Assembly (NCBI GenBank): GCA_049606855.1
Contig: JBMYVY010000002.1
Coordinates: forward strand, 124,001 to 188,000
DNA length: 64,000 nt
Direction of reading: 5' to 3'
DNA from: JBELHR01 sp049606855
GTDB taxonomy: Bacteria > Bacteroidota > Bacteroidia > Flavobacteriales > Flavobacteriaceae
The notes beneath the pieces were generated by a model, which saw nothing but the letters and a program-made list of their open reading frames with translations, did no database searches and was not told the DNA's origin. Made by a program: the position numbers and the translations under genes. Positions 1 to 8,116 of the stretch are shown here, one piece after another (position 1 is the first letter of the stretch; each line of letters opens with the position of its first letter).

Positions 1-1
1 T

Positions 2-232
2 TTAATGGTTGATAAAACACCTGATAACTTAACAACAGTTTTTGCAGGAGTTGATATGGATGCAACTACACGTGCAAGAGAGCTTATGCTTCCTTTTCCT
101 CCATCATCACCATCAATTGCATTGTTTAAAGATGGAGAGTTAGTACACATGTTAGAACGCCATCATATTGAAGGGCGCGTTGCAGGCGAGATTGCTCAAA
201 ATTTAGCAGGAGCTTACGAAGAGTTTTGCTAG
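2..232 (+). CDS. BrxA/BrxB-family bacilliredoxin, C-terminal part (gene starts before the window)
   Basis: The window opens inside this gene; the reading frame is open from base 2, so the ATG at base 5 is probably an internal Met. The visible 76 residues match the C-terminal half of the YphP/YqiW (bacilliredoxin) family: TVFAGVD, the PPSSPSIALFKDGELVHMLERHHIEGR block, and a final Cys. Family members are thioredoxin-fold proteins that remove low-molecular-weight thiols from protein disulfides; the redox-active Cys motif lies in the missing N-terminal part and cannot be checked. A strong intrinsic terminator follows 20 bp after the stop. Family assignment is firm; the physiological thiol in this organism is unknown. 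Confidence 0.88.
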   Translation, partial: LMVDKTPDNLTTVFAGVDMDATTRARELMLPFPPSSPSIALFKDGELVHMLERHHIEGRVAGEIAQNLAGAYEEFC

Positions 233-242
233 AAAAATAAAT

Positions 243-250
243 TATCTTTG
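243..250 (+). promoter_or_regulatory. -7 box (TATCTTTG) for the HD-hydrolase gene
   Basis: TATCTTTG matches the Bacteroidota -7 consensus TAnnTTTG and lies 28 bp before the ATG at 278. No TTG sits at the ideal 19-20 bp upstream; the nearest is 14 bp away (226-228). Transcription would start at about 253, at the base of the terminator hairpin of the preceding gene. Confidence 0.5.
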
Positions 251-251
251 A

Positions 252-277
252 AACACCGCCTTAAGCGGTGTTTTTTT
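252..277 (+). terminator. Rho-independent terminator of the bacilliredoxin gene
   Basis: A perfect 8-bp stem (252-259 with 265-272) and a 5-base loop are followed by a run of seven T (271-277). The T run ends directly at the ATG of the next gene, so the hairpin also forms the 5' leader of that gene. Confidence 0.85.
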
Positions 278-925
278 ATGAAAAATTTCATCGAACCTAC
301 CATAAACTTTGTTAAAAAAGAGCTGCAAAATGCCGAAGGTGGCCATGATTGGTTTCATATTGAGCGTGTTTATAAAAATGCCCTTTTGATCAATAAATCA
401 GAGCAGGCTGACCAACTCGTAGTCTCACTAGGGGCTTTACTTCACGATATAGCCGATAGCAAGTTTCACAATGGAGATGAGAGCATTGGTCCAAGAAAAG
501 CTAGAGTTTTTTTAGAATCTATTGGATTAGACAGAAATAGAATCAATCACATTGAAAAAATCATTGAAAACGTTTCTTTTAAAGGAGGTAATTTTGACAA
601 ATCTTTTAATAGCAAAGAACTTGAAATTGTTCAAGATGCAGATCGTTTAGATGCTATTGGCGCTATTGGTATTGCAAGGACTTTTAATTATGGAGGCTTC
701 AAAAATCGCGCACTATACGATCCTGAAATTTCACCAAATTTAAACATGACAAAGCAGGAGTACAAGAATTCCACTGCTCCAACGATAAATCATTTTTATG
801 AAAAATTATTGAGACTAAAAGACATGATGAATACTGATGCTGGAGAAAGTATCGCAGTTGAGCGACATAAATTCATGCAAGAATTTTTGAACCAATTTTT
901 TGCAGAATGGGAAGGAAAACTATAA
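278..925 (+). CDS. HD-domain metal-dependent phosphohydrolase
   Basis: A 215-residue HD-superfamily protein. Metal ligands are visible as the early His in GGHDWFHIERV, the HD pair in ALLHDIADSKF, and a late Asp in VQDADRLDAIGAIGIARTF; the last block is typical of the YedJ-like group of small HD hydrolases. Substrate is unknown; the family includes nucleotide phosphohydrolases. I chose the ATG at 278 rather than an in-frame TTG at 248, because the latter lies in the promoter box and translation would run through a terminator hairpin. Soluble, no signal peptide. It appears monocistronic or weakly linked to the lipoprotein gene 9 bp downstream. Confidence 0.82.
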   Translation: MKNFIEPTINFVKKELQNAEGGHDWFHIERVYKNALLINKSEQADQLVVSLGALLHDIADSKFHNGDESIGPRKARVFLESIGLDRNRINHIEKIIENVSFKGGNFDKSFNSKELEIVQDADRLDAIGAIGIARTFNYGGFKNRALYDPEISPNLNMTKQEYKNSTAPTINHFYEKLLRLKDMMNTDAGESIAVERHKFMQEFLNQFFAEWEGKL

Positions 926-934
926 TTTGCCCTT

Positions 935-1318
935 ATGAAAACTAACCTACTCATTTTAACTGTATTTCTAACTCTAATGTCATGCTCTACAGAGGATCGC
1001 GTAACGAGCATACAGGAAGACCAAAAAGCACTTTATAGCAAGTACAATAGTATCATGAGGTACATCAGTCTTGAGCCAATTTCTTCAGAGACTACCTGCC
1101 TAAGTCTACCTATTGGTTCAAAAGCCTGTGGCGGGCCTCAAGGCTATATAGGTTTCCCTTCGACCATTGACCAGAAAGAATTAAAACAAATGATCGAGGA
1201 ATATACTGAATTTGAAAAATCGTATAATGAAAAATGGGAGATCACATCTGATTGCTCATTTGTAGCTCCCCCTAGTGAAGTTATTGTGCACAACGGTAGT
1301 TGTAAAGTTATTTATTAA
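935..1318 (+). CDS. Small secreted lipoprotein of unknown function
   Basis: A 127-residue protein with a lipoprotein signal peptide: MKTNLLILTVFLTLMSC, with the lipidation Cys at residue 17. The mature part has a conserved-looking core (CLSLPIGSKACGGPQGYIGFPSTID) and a Cys-rich C-terminus (SDCSF...NGSCKVIY); four Cys outside the lipobox could form two disulfides. I recognise no named domain. It starts 9 bp after the HD gene and overlaps the 3' end of the convergent enoyl-CoA hydratase gene by 11 bp. Short Cys-containing lipoproteins of this kind are common in Flavobacteriia; the role is unknown. Confidence 0.7.
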   Translation: MKTNLLILTVFLTLMSCSTEDRVTSIQEDQKALYSKYNSIMRYISLEPISSETTCLSLPIGSKACGGPQGYIGFPSTIDQKELKQMIEEYTEFEKSYNEKWEITSDCSFVAPPSEVIVHNGSCKVIY

Positions 1319-2084
1319 AATTAGGTTTTCGCTTTTCTAAAAAGGCTTGTGTTCCTTCCTTGAAATCTGAGGTTCCAAAACAAAACCCAAAAGCTTCAAT
1401 TTCCTTTTGAAAACCATTTTCACCATCACGATAACCTGCTTCTATAGCAGTTATTGCTGTCGAAATTGCTTGACCGCTATTCATTGAAATCTTTTTGGCC
1501 AAAGCAATAGCGGTGTGAATCAGTTCTTCTGGTGCTTCCAATTTATTTAAAAGACCAATATGCACTGCTCTTTGGGCATCAATCATTTGGGCAGAAAGAA
1601 TCATTTCCATAGCGATTCCTTTACCAACAATCTGAGCCAATCGCTGTGTTCCTCCATAACCTGGTATTAGACCAAGAGTCACTTCAGGCAACCCCATTTT
1701 GGCTGATGAAGAACCAACACGAATATGACACGCCATTGCGAGCTCTAGCCCTCCTCCCAAGGCATAACCGTTTACAGCTGCAATTACAGGGGTGCTTAAC
1801 TGCGCAATATAATCAAACAAAAGACCTTGCCCTTTAGCGGCCAGTTCTGCACCTTGCTTTTCATTGAAATCCGCAAACTCTTTAATATCTGCACCTGCAA
1901 CAAAAGCCTTATCTCCTGATCCAGTAAGCACTATAGCGCGTATTTTTGAATCTCCCTCCAATTTCTCCAAGGCTTGATGTAATTCTTCAATGGTTTGCTT
2001 ATTTAACGCATTCAATTGTTTTGGTCTATTGATTGTCAATAACGCAACATGACCATGCTCTTCCAATAATAAGTTTGTGTACAT
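1308..2084 (-). CDS. Enoyl-CoA hydratase/isomerase (crotonase family)
   Basis: A 258-residue crotonase-fold protein of normal length. The oxyanion-hole segments are AFVAGADIKEF and NGYALGGGLELAMACHI, and the two expected catalytic glutamates are in GGGLELA and MGLPEVTLGLIPGYGGTQRL. Expected reaction: hydration of trans-2-enoyl-CoA in fatty-acid or amino-acid degradation; chain-length preference cannot be read from the sequence. It is the last gene of a leftward run, five bases after the histidine kinase gene, so leuS, the kinase and this gene are probably one transcript although their roles look unrelated. Confidence 0.9.
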   Translation of the reverse strand: MYTNLLLEEHGHVALLTINRPKQLNALNKQTIEELHQALEKLEGDSKIRAIVLTGSGDKAFVAGADIKEFADFNEKQGAELAAKGQGLLFDYIAQLSTPVIAAVNGYALGGGLELAMACHIRVGSSSAKMGLPEVTLGLIPGYGGTQRLAQIVGKGIAMEMILSAQMIDAQRAVHIGLLNKLEAPEELIHTAIALAKKISMNSGQAISTAITAIEAGYRDGENGFQKEIEAFGFCFGTSDFKEGTQAFLEKRKPNFNK

Positions 2085-2089
2085 ACGAT

Positions 2090-3547
2090 TTATGATTTAG
2101 GAAGTCTAACAGTAAAGGTCGTTCCTATTCCTTTTTTAGAAACAAAAGAAATCTCACCTCCATAGGCTTCAATTATATTCTTTATCATCGGTAATCCAAG
2201 ACCCATTCCACTGGATTTTGTTGTGAACTTTGGCTCAAAAATCAACGCTTTAAACTCTTCAGATATTCCCTTTCCATTATCGATGACGTCGATTAACACA
2301 TCCCCCTTATATTGGTACAGCTTAACCAATATTTTGGGATTTACATTGTCCTCAACAGCATGCAGGGCGTTCGTTACCAAGTTTGTAATAATTCGAATGA
2401 GTTGAGTTCTGTCCAATTCCGCCATTATTACCTCTTCATCGAATTCAGAGGAGATGAAGTCTTCTTGGAAAATCTCTAATGCACGTCTTACAATACTAAC
2501 CACGTTCAAGGCTTCCTTCTGTTGACTTGGCATTTTGGCAAAATCAGAAAAAGCTGAAGCAATTGAGCTCATTACATCGATTTGCTCCACCAAACTTTGA
2601 CTAAATTCTTTTAATTTTTCCTGAATTTCCGGATCGCTGGCATCAAATCTCCTTTCGAAGCTTTGAACAGTTAATCGCATTGGAGTAAGTGGATTTTTGA
2701 TTTCATGGGCTACCTGCTTAGCCATCTCTCTCCAAGCCTGTTCACGTTCACTCTTAGCCAGTTGAGCAGCACTATTTGCTAAATCATCCACCATAGCGTT
2801 ATAAGACTCAATCAAGGCATATATCTCAGCGGAAGGATTGTCTAGAAAAATTTTCTCATTTCTGTGATCAATCCCGGTCTTACTCAATTTATCAGATATC
2901 GCTTTTAAGGATCCGGTAATGTATTTGGCGATAAAATAGGCAAATAATATCCCTAGGCCCAAAACTAATAGGTACACCAAAGCAAGCTGACTTAAAAACT
3001 CTCTAAGTTCTTCTTCTTGCGCAGAATTATCCTGAGTATATTGAAGTTTTAAGATGGAAATCGGCTCAAATTCATCATTTAAAATATAGGAATATGAATA
3101 TTGAAAGGTTTTGTTATCAGCGATTTCTTCAGAGCCTGTTATTCGTCCAGAATCTTCCCTTTTAAGCTGGGTTACCACCTCAGTGGGTAGTTGCAGTTGT
3201 TCAGGGGAGTTTTCAAAAGACACTACCGACGAAATTAAAAGCTTCCCTCTTAGGTCATAAAAAGCAACATCGAGATTATGAACTTTTGAAAAGTCATAAA
3301 TCCGAGTCTTGAATATTTTTGGAAGATTCTCCGTTCGAATTGCATATCTAGCATGCTCCTCCAATTCAATATTTATATGCAAACGAGTAGATTCTTCCTT
3401 ACGGATCAATCGACTTTGATTATATGCTGTACGCTCCCTCACATAACGGATATATGCCAGCATCGCAATCATAATAGACATCACCACAACCAACAAGATC
3501 ATGGAGACAAAAATTCGATTGCGAAGTGAAAATTTCCGTTTAGTCAT
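2090..3547 (-). CDS. NtrY-like membrane sensor histidine kinase (orphan)
   Basis: A 485-residue sensor kinase. A transmembrane helix at about 13-31 and another near 190-210 enclose a periplasmic sensor region of about 160 residues; a HAMP segment follows, then a dimerisation domain with phospho-acceptor His near residue 280 (MAKQVAHEIKNPLTPMRLTVQSFERR, the NtrY-type H box), and a C-terminal ATPase with N box (NLVTNALHAVED), DNGKGI and GMGLGLPMIKNII. No response-regulator gene is adjacent, so the partner must be elsewhere. The start codon directly follows the leuS stop with no gap, suggesting translational coupling. The signal sensed is unknown. Confidence 0.9.
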   Translation of the reverse strand: MTKRKFSLRNRIFVSMILLVVVMSIMIAMLAYIRYVRERTAYNQSRLIRKEESTRLHINIELEEHARYAIRTENLPKIFKTRIYDFSKVHNLDVAFYDLRGKLLISSVVSFENSPEQLQLPTEVVTQLKREDSGRITGSEEIADNKTFQYSYSYILNDEFEPISILKLQYTQDNSAQEEELREFLSQLALVYLLVLGLGILFAYFIAKYITGSLKAISDKLSKTGIDHRNEKIFLDNPSAEIYALIESYNAMVDDLANSAAQLAKSEREQAWREMAKQVAHEIKNPLTPMRLTVQSFERRFDASDPEIQEKLKEFSQSLVEQIDVMSSIASAFSDFAKMPSQQKEALNVVSIVRRALEIFQEDFISSEFDEEVIMAELDRTQLIRIITNLVTNALHAVEDNVNPKILVKLYQYKGDVLIDVIDNGKGISEEFKALIFEPKFTTKSSGMGLGLPMIKNIIEAYGGEISFVSKKGIGTTFTVRLPKS

Positions 3548-6382
3548 CTAACCTACTATATTAACAATTTTTCCTGGAACAATGATTACCTTTTTAGGAA
3601 CGCGACCGTCGAGTTGAGCTTGAGTTTTTTCATGAGCCATAACTGCCTCTTCAATCTGTTCTTTACTTAAGTCCAAAGCCAACTCCATTTTAAACCTCAT
3701 CTTCCCATTAAAGGAAATTGGATACTCCTTAGTGCTTTCCACTAAATATGAAGCATCAAATTCTGGAAAATTCGCATAGGATATAGATTCATTATGACCC
3801 AAAGATTTCCATAATTGTTCACAGATATGTGGAGCGTATGGAGATATCAAAATCAACAACGGTTCCAATACTTCTCTTGAAGTACATTTCTGGGCACTTA
3901 ATTCATTAACTGCGATCATAAAGGTACTTACAGAGGTGTTAAAACTAAAGTTTTCAATATCCTCAGAAACTTTCTTTATCGTTTTATGAAGGGTTTTCAT
4001 ACTCTCCTTAGATGCCATTTCATCGCTTACTAGGAATTCCTCGTTCTTAAAATAAAGTTTCCACAACTTCTTTAAAAACGAATGCACTCCAGAAATACCT
4101 GCTGTGTTCCACGGCTTTGCTTGTTCCAAAGGCCCTAAAAACATTTCAAATAAACGCAATGAATCCGCTCCATATTCCTCACAGATTTGATCTGGATTAA
4201 CGACATTATATTTTGATTTAGACATTTTTTCAACCTCACGTCCAACAATATAATTCCCATCCTCCAATTCAAAAGTTGCCTCTTGAAAGTCCTTGTTCAA
4301 AGGATGATTTTTAAAGCCTTCTACATCTAATTCATCTGATGCATTTACTAAAGATACATCTACGTGAATGGCTTGAACCGACCGATTGTTTATAAGATTT
4401 TTCGAAACAAAAATTTGAGTCCCTTCAAGGCGATAAACAAAGGCTGAAGTTCCCAAAATCATACCTTGATTAATTAGTTTTTTTGCAAACTCATCCACCG
4501 GCACATAACCTAAGTCAAATAATATTTTTTGCCAAAACCTCGCGTAAAGTAGATGACCAGTAGCATGCTCAGAACCGCCGATATACAAATCAACTTCCTT
4601 CCAATAACTCAAAGCTTCTTGAGACGCGAACTCACTTGAATTCCCTGCGTCCATATATCGATTAAAGTACCATGAAGAACCTGCCCATCCAGGCATGGTA
4701 TTTAATTCCATTGGAAATACCGTCTTTTCATCAATCAATTCGTTGTCCACAACCTGGCCAGCTTTAGTGTCCCAGGCCCATTTCGTTGCATTTCCTAACG
4801 GAGGCTTTCCGTCCTCAGTAGGCAAATATTTTTCAACTTCTGGTAAAACAATTGGTAAATGTTGCTCCTCGATTAATTGCGCTTGACCATTTTTGTAATA
4901 AATAGGAAAAGGTTCTCCCCAATATCGCTGTCTAGAAAAAACAGCATCTCTTAATCTATAATTAATCTTTCCATAACCAATTCCGTGATTTTCCATCTCA
5001 AAAATCACTCGTTTCATTGCTTTTTTATAAGAAAGTCCTGAAAGGAAATCCGAATCAGCAATTTTTGTATTTTCTTTATCTGCGTGAGCAGACTCACTGA
5101 TATCTATACCTTCAAAAATATTTGGTATTGGTAATCCAAAATGCCTTGCGAAGTCAAAATCTCTTTGATCTCCACACGGTACTGCCATTACAGCTCCAGT
5201 ACCATATCCAGCAAGAACATAATCACCAATCCAAATTGGAATTTGCTCACCAGTAAAAGGATGTAAAGCATAAGCACCGGTAAATACTCCAGAAATGGTT
5301 TTGACATCAGCCATTCTATCGCGCTCTGAGCGTTTAGCTGTTTGCTCAATGTATGCTTCAACCTGTGGCATTTGCTCTTGAGTGGCAATTTCTTTTACCA
5401 AGTCCAATTCAGGAGCTAAGGTCATAAAAGACACTCCGAAAATAGTATCAGGTCTAGTTGTAAAAACTTCTATATGTTTTTTATCACCACCTGTATAATT
5501 TGGATCAATTTCAAACTTAACCATAGCTCCTTGAGAGCGACCGATCCAATTTGTCTGACTATCCTTCAAAGGTTGAGGCCAATCAATATCTTTCAATCCA
5601 TCGAGTAAACGTTGAGCATAGGCCGAAATTCTCATAGACCATTGCATCATTTTTTTACGGATTACTGGATATCCTCCTCGTTCTGACACCCCATTGACAA
5701 TTTCATCGTTAGCTAGTACTGTTCCCAACTCAGGGCACCAATTCACTTCAGTTTCAGAAAGGTAAGTCAGTCGGTATTTAGACAATATACCCGCCTTTTC
5801 AGAAGTACTAAATTTATTCCATCCATCAGCATCGAATTCAGGTGTGTCCTCATCGCATGCAGCAGAAACTTGAGAATTTCCGTCTTTTTCAAAAATCTCA
5901 ACTAAAGAATCAATTGAACGCGCTCGATCTTCCCTCTTATCATACCACGCGTTGTAGATTAATCCAAAAATCCATTGGGTCCATTTGTAATAACTAGGAT
6001 CTGAAGTCCTCACCTCTCTTGACCAATCAAATGAAAATCCAATTTTATCCAATTGTCTTCTATAGGTTGCAATATTCGTTTTTGTAGTAATTGCCGGGTG
6101 TTGTCCCGTTTGAATTGCGTATTGCTCAGCAGGCAAGCCAAATGAATCATAACCTTGGGGATGCAACACATTAAATCCTTTTAAACGCTTAAAACGTGCA
6201 TAAATATCAGAAGCAATATAACCCAAAGGGTGTCCAACATGCAATCCCGCGCCAGAAGGGTATGGAAACATATCTAAAACATAATACTTTGGTTTGTCAC
6301 TTTGATCATCGGCTTTAAAGGTTCCGTTTTCGGCCCAATAGGCTTGCCAATATTTTTCTATTTCGTTAAAATTATAATTCAT
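3548..6382 (-). CDS. leuS: Leucyl-tRNA synthetase
   Basis: A 944-residue class I aminoacyl-tRNA synthetase charging tRNA-Leu. The HIGH motif appears as HVGH in YPSGAGLHVGHPLGY (around residue 50), the CP1 editing domain contains TTRPDTIFGVSFM and YGTGAVMAVPCGDQRDF, and VEKMSKSKYNVVNPD (near residue 720) is KMSKS. It is longer than the Escherichia coli enzyme (about 860); the extra length includes an insertion around residues 150-200, ahead of the zinc/editing region, and one ahead of KMSKS, as I recall for other Bacteroidota. It heads the leuS-kinase-hydratase run and has its own -7 box and a hairpin in the leader. Confidence 0.98.
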   Translation of the reverse strand: MNYNFNEIEKYWQAYWAENGTFKADDQSDKPKYYVLDMFPYPSGAGLHVGHPLGYIASDIYARFKRLKGFNVLHPQGYDSFGLPAEQYAIQTGQHPAITTKTNIATYRRQLDKIGFSFDWSREVRTSDPSYYKWTQWIFGLIYNAWYDKREDRARSIDSLVEIFEKDGNSQVSAACDEDTPEFDADGWNKFSTSEKAGILSKYRLTYLSETEVNWCPELGTVLANDEIVNGVSERGGYPVIRKKMMQWSMRISAYAQRLLDGLKDIDWPQPLKDSQTNWIGRSQGAMVKFEIDPNYTGGDKKHIEVFTTRPDTIFGVSFMTLAPELDLVKEIATQEQMPQVEAYIEQTAKRSERDRMADVKTISGVFTGAYALHPFTGEQIPIWIGDYVLAGYGTGAVMAVPCGDQRDFDFARHFGLPIPNIFEGIDISESAHADKENTKIADSDFLSGLSYKKAMKRVIFEMENHGIGYGKINYRLRDAVFSRQRYWGEPFPIYYKNGQAQLIEEQHLPIVLPEVEKYLPTEDGKPPLGNATKWAWDTKAGQVVDNELIDEKTVFPMELNTMPGWAGSSWYFNRYMDAGNSSEFASQEALSYWKEVDLYIGGSEHATGHLLYARFWQKILFDLGYVPVDEFAKKLINQGMILGTSAFVYRLEGTQIFVSKNLINNRSVQAIHVDVSLVNASDELDVEGFKNHPLNKDFQEATFELEDGNYIVGREVEKMSKSKYNVVNPDQICEEYGADSLRLFEMFLGPLEQAKPWNTAGISGVHSFLKKLWKLYFKNEEFLVSDEMASKESMKTLHKTIKKVSEDIENFSFNTSVSTFMIAVNELSAQKCTSREVLEPLLILISPYAPHICEQLWKSLGHNESISYANFPEFDASYLVESTKEYPISFNGKMRFKMELALDLSKEQIEEAVMAHEKTQAQLDGRVPKKVIIVPGKIVNIVG

Positions 6383-6398
6383 CAGGTTTGTTAAGGTA

Positions 6399-6428
6399 TC
6401 CCTTGTTTTGATTCAAGGGACAAATTTA
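6399..6428 (-). promoter_or_regulatory. leuS promoter -7 box and 5'-terminal leader hairpin
   Basis: On the minus strand TAAATTTG (6421-6428) matches TAnnTTTG and should start transcription near 6418. The first 20 transcribed bases form a perfect 7-bp stem (6414-6420 with 6399-6405) with an 8-base loop, about 17 nt before the leuS ATG. It has no T run, so it is not a terminator; it could stabilise the mRNA 5' end or control translation. Confidence 0.5.
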
Positions 6429-6463
6429 ACATATCTAGCTTAGAAATGAAGTTAATTAAAAAC

Positions 6464-6497
6464 AAAAAAGGCCTAAAACGATAAGTTTTAGACCTTT
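6464..6497 (-). terminator. Intrinsic terminator after the DUF2911 gene
   Basis: An interrupted inverted repeat (arms 6467-6479 and 6485-6497, one C/A mismatch, 5-base loop) is followed on the minus strand by a run of T (6464-6469). It lies 20 bp beyond the DUF2911 stop and ends the feo-panE-DUF2911 transcript. Confidence 0.8.
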
Positions 6498-6517
6498 GTT
6501 TTATATGGATACAAAGA

Positions 6518-7042
6518 TTATTTAATCTCCACAGAAATACGCTTTGTTCCCCAAGCAACATGCATTACCATATCACTTTCCTCTCCTGTAAATGCAACAG
6601 AAAGAGCTTCAATGTTCTCAGAAGCAGTCTCAACTTTCGCTTGAACCCGAGCAACATCGTGGTCTGCGTTATAAGAATATGCTCCCCAAACATTAAGGTC
6701 AGAGTTTAATATTAAGGTCCATTGATCGCTTGAAGGAATTGAAAACACTGAATACGTACCTGCTTTCACATCCTGACCACCAAAGTTTACGTCCTTGTAA
6801 AAAGTAATTTCAGTAGCCTCGTTCGCCCCTGTTCTCCATACCTTTCCTTCAGGTGCAAGTGTTTCAAGATCTCTACCTTTTAGCTGAGGGCGACCATATA
6901 CTACTTTTACAACTGGGCTTTTTCTTGGAAAGGTTGCAATATCAGCAGGACTCTTATCTAATCCTGGATATTTTTGTGCTTGTAAGTCTCCTGTAAAGAG
7001 CATTCCGATGGCCATCACAGCCAAAAAAATCATTTTTTTCAT
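6518..7042 (-). CDS. DUF2911 family secreted protein
   Basis: A 174-residue exported protein with a signal peptide (MKKMIFLAVMAIGMLFTGDLQAQ, cleavage near residue 22). The mature part matches DUF2911: SPVVKVVYGRPQLKGRDLF-like segment, VWRTGANEATEITFYKDVNFGGQDVKAGTYSVF and IPSSDQWTLILNSDLNVWGAY. The family is widespread in Bacteroidota, is predicted to be beta-rich and periplasmic, and has no known activity. It is 24 bp downstream of panE with no clear promoter between, so it probably ends the same transcript. Confidence 0.88.
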   Translation of the reverse strand: MKKMIFLAVMAIGMLFTGDLQAQKYPGLDKSPADIATFPRKSPVVKVVYGRPQLKGRDLETLAPEGKVWRTGANEATEITFYKDVNFGGQDVKAGTYSVFSIPSSDQWTLILNSDLNVWGAYSYNADHDVARVQAKVETASENIEALSVAFTGEESDMVMHVAWGTKRISVEIK

Positions 7043-7066
7043 TGGTTAAGTTAATTTTAGGGTTAT

Positions 7067-7999
7067 TTATTTATTTTGATTTTTCAATTCTTGTGGTCGC
7101 AACAACTCATAAATCATTTCATTTGTCGGACAAGATATATTTTTTTCTTTACACAAGCGAACGACTTCACCATTTTGGGCTTCCAATTCTGATCTTCTAC
7201 CCTCCATAATATCGCGCTGCAAAGAGGCTGTAGTCAGAGCGTCTTGTTTATCAATAACCTCAAGTTGTTTTAAAATAATATCCTCCGGGAAATTAATTCC
7301 GTGAAGTTCACCCAAGTTCTTAATTTCTTCTGCTGTACTGATTATTAAGTTACGTAAATATCCGACTCTCAATATTCCTATTGGCACTCTTACTAGCGCA
7401 CCTAGCGCCGAAATTGAAGAAATAAACATGAATTTTGTCCAAATCTCTCTATGAATATTTTCAGTTAGTTGTGTTTTTATTCCAGCAGACTTAAAGACTT
7501 CATAAATAGCTTCTGCCCTCAAGGTCAAAGCACCATCCAATTCACCAAACACAATACTGGGTTTTACATCGATATGCCTTATGATCCCTGGAGAATCAAT
7601 TTTGGAAATTATTCTGCACAGCCCCCCCAAGACTTGTTCGGGCCCAAAAACCTCTGACAAAATACTTGCATTCGATATGCCATTCAAAAGCGATAAGACA
7701 GTTGTATTCGATTTGACATAAGGCTTAATTTCATAAGCAGCTTCTTGAAGTTGGTAGGTTTTTGTAGCAAATATCACTAAATCTATTTGGTCAAAAGCGA
7801 TCTCTGAAGAGGAGCTGCTCACTCTGAGATCAGAAATATGCACATCTCCCAAAATGGAATACACATGAATCCCATGATTTTTTAAGGCTTCTAAATGAGC
7901 TCCTCTTGCAATAAAATGCACATTGTTACCCGCTTGCAAAAGCCTTGAACCAAAGTAGCCTCCAACTCCACCTGAACCGTAAATTACTATATTCATCAT
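7067..7999 (-). CDS. panE: Ketopantoate reductase family protein (2-dehydropantoate 2-reductase)
   Basis: A 310-residue ApbA/PanE-family protein with an N-terminal NADP-binding Rossmann motif (IVIYGSGGVGGYFGSRLLQAG), the middle segment KTYQLQEAAYEI...TTVLSLLNGISN, and a C-terminal helical domain with the usual catalytic Lys region (IWTKFMFISSISALGALVR). The predicted step is reduction of ketopantoate to pantoate in pantothenate/CoA synthesis; panB lies 36 kb away. Two consecutive ATG codons (7999 and 7996) are possible starts. It begins 1 nt after the FeoB-associated peptide gene, so it is cotranscribed with iron uptake genes, which is unexpected. Some family members use other keto acids. Confidence 0.82.
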   Translation of the reverse strand: MMNIVIYGSGGVGGYFGSRLLQAGNNVHFIARGAHLEALKNHGIHVYSILGDVHISDLRVSSSSSEIAFDQIDLVIFATKTYQLQEAAYEIKPYVKSNTTVLSLLNGISNASILSEVFGPEQVLGGLCRIISKIDSPGIIRHIDVKPSIVFGELDGALTLRAEAIYEVFKSAGIKTQLTENIHREIWTKFMFISSISALGALVRVPIGILRVGYLRNLIISTAEEIKNLGELHGINFPEDIILKQLEVIDKQDALTTASLQRDIMEGRRSELEAQNGEVVRLCKEKNISCPTNEMIYELLRPQELKNQNK

Positions 8000-8116
8000 T
8001 TAGCACTTGTTACATTCAGGTCCACAACCATCATCCTTTTTTTTATTTAAAAAGAACTTCCAAACTAGGTAAATTAAGGCGAGACCCAAACAAATATAAA
8101 CAATGATTTCTTGCAT
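8000..8116 (-). CDS. FeoB-associated Cys-rich small membrane protein
   Basis: A 38-residue protein starting at the ATG that overlaps the feoB stop by one base (TAATG). It has one transmembrane helix (IIVYICLGLALIYLVWKFF) followed by a basic stretch and a Cys-rich tail DDGCGPECNKC. This is the pattern of the FeoB-associated Cys-rich membrane proteins found after feoB in many Bacteroidota; a role as accessory metal-binding or FeoB-assembly factor (FeoC-like) is inferred, not proven. A longer reading from 8200 would run inside feoB and is unlikely. Confidence 0.85.
   Translation of the reverse strand: MQEIIVYICLGLALIYLVWKFFLNKKKDDGCGPECNKC

Noticed and set aside
6399..6428. T-box riboswitch before leuS
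   Set aside because: The leader is only about 36 nt with one short hairpin, far too small for a T-box, and no antiterminator is present.
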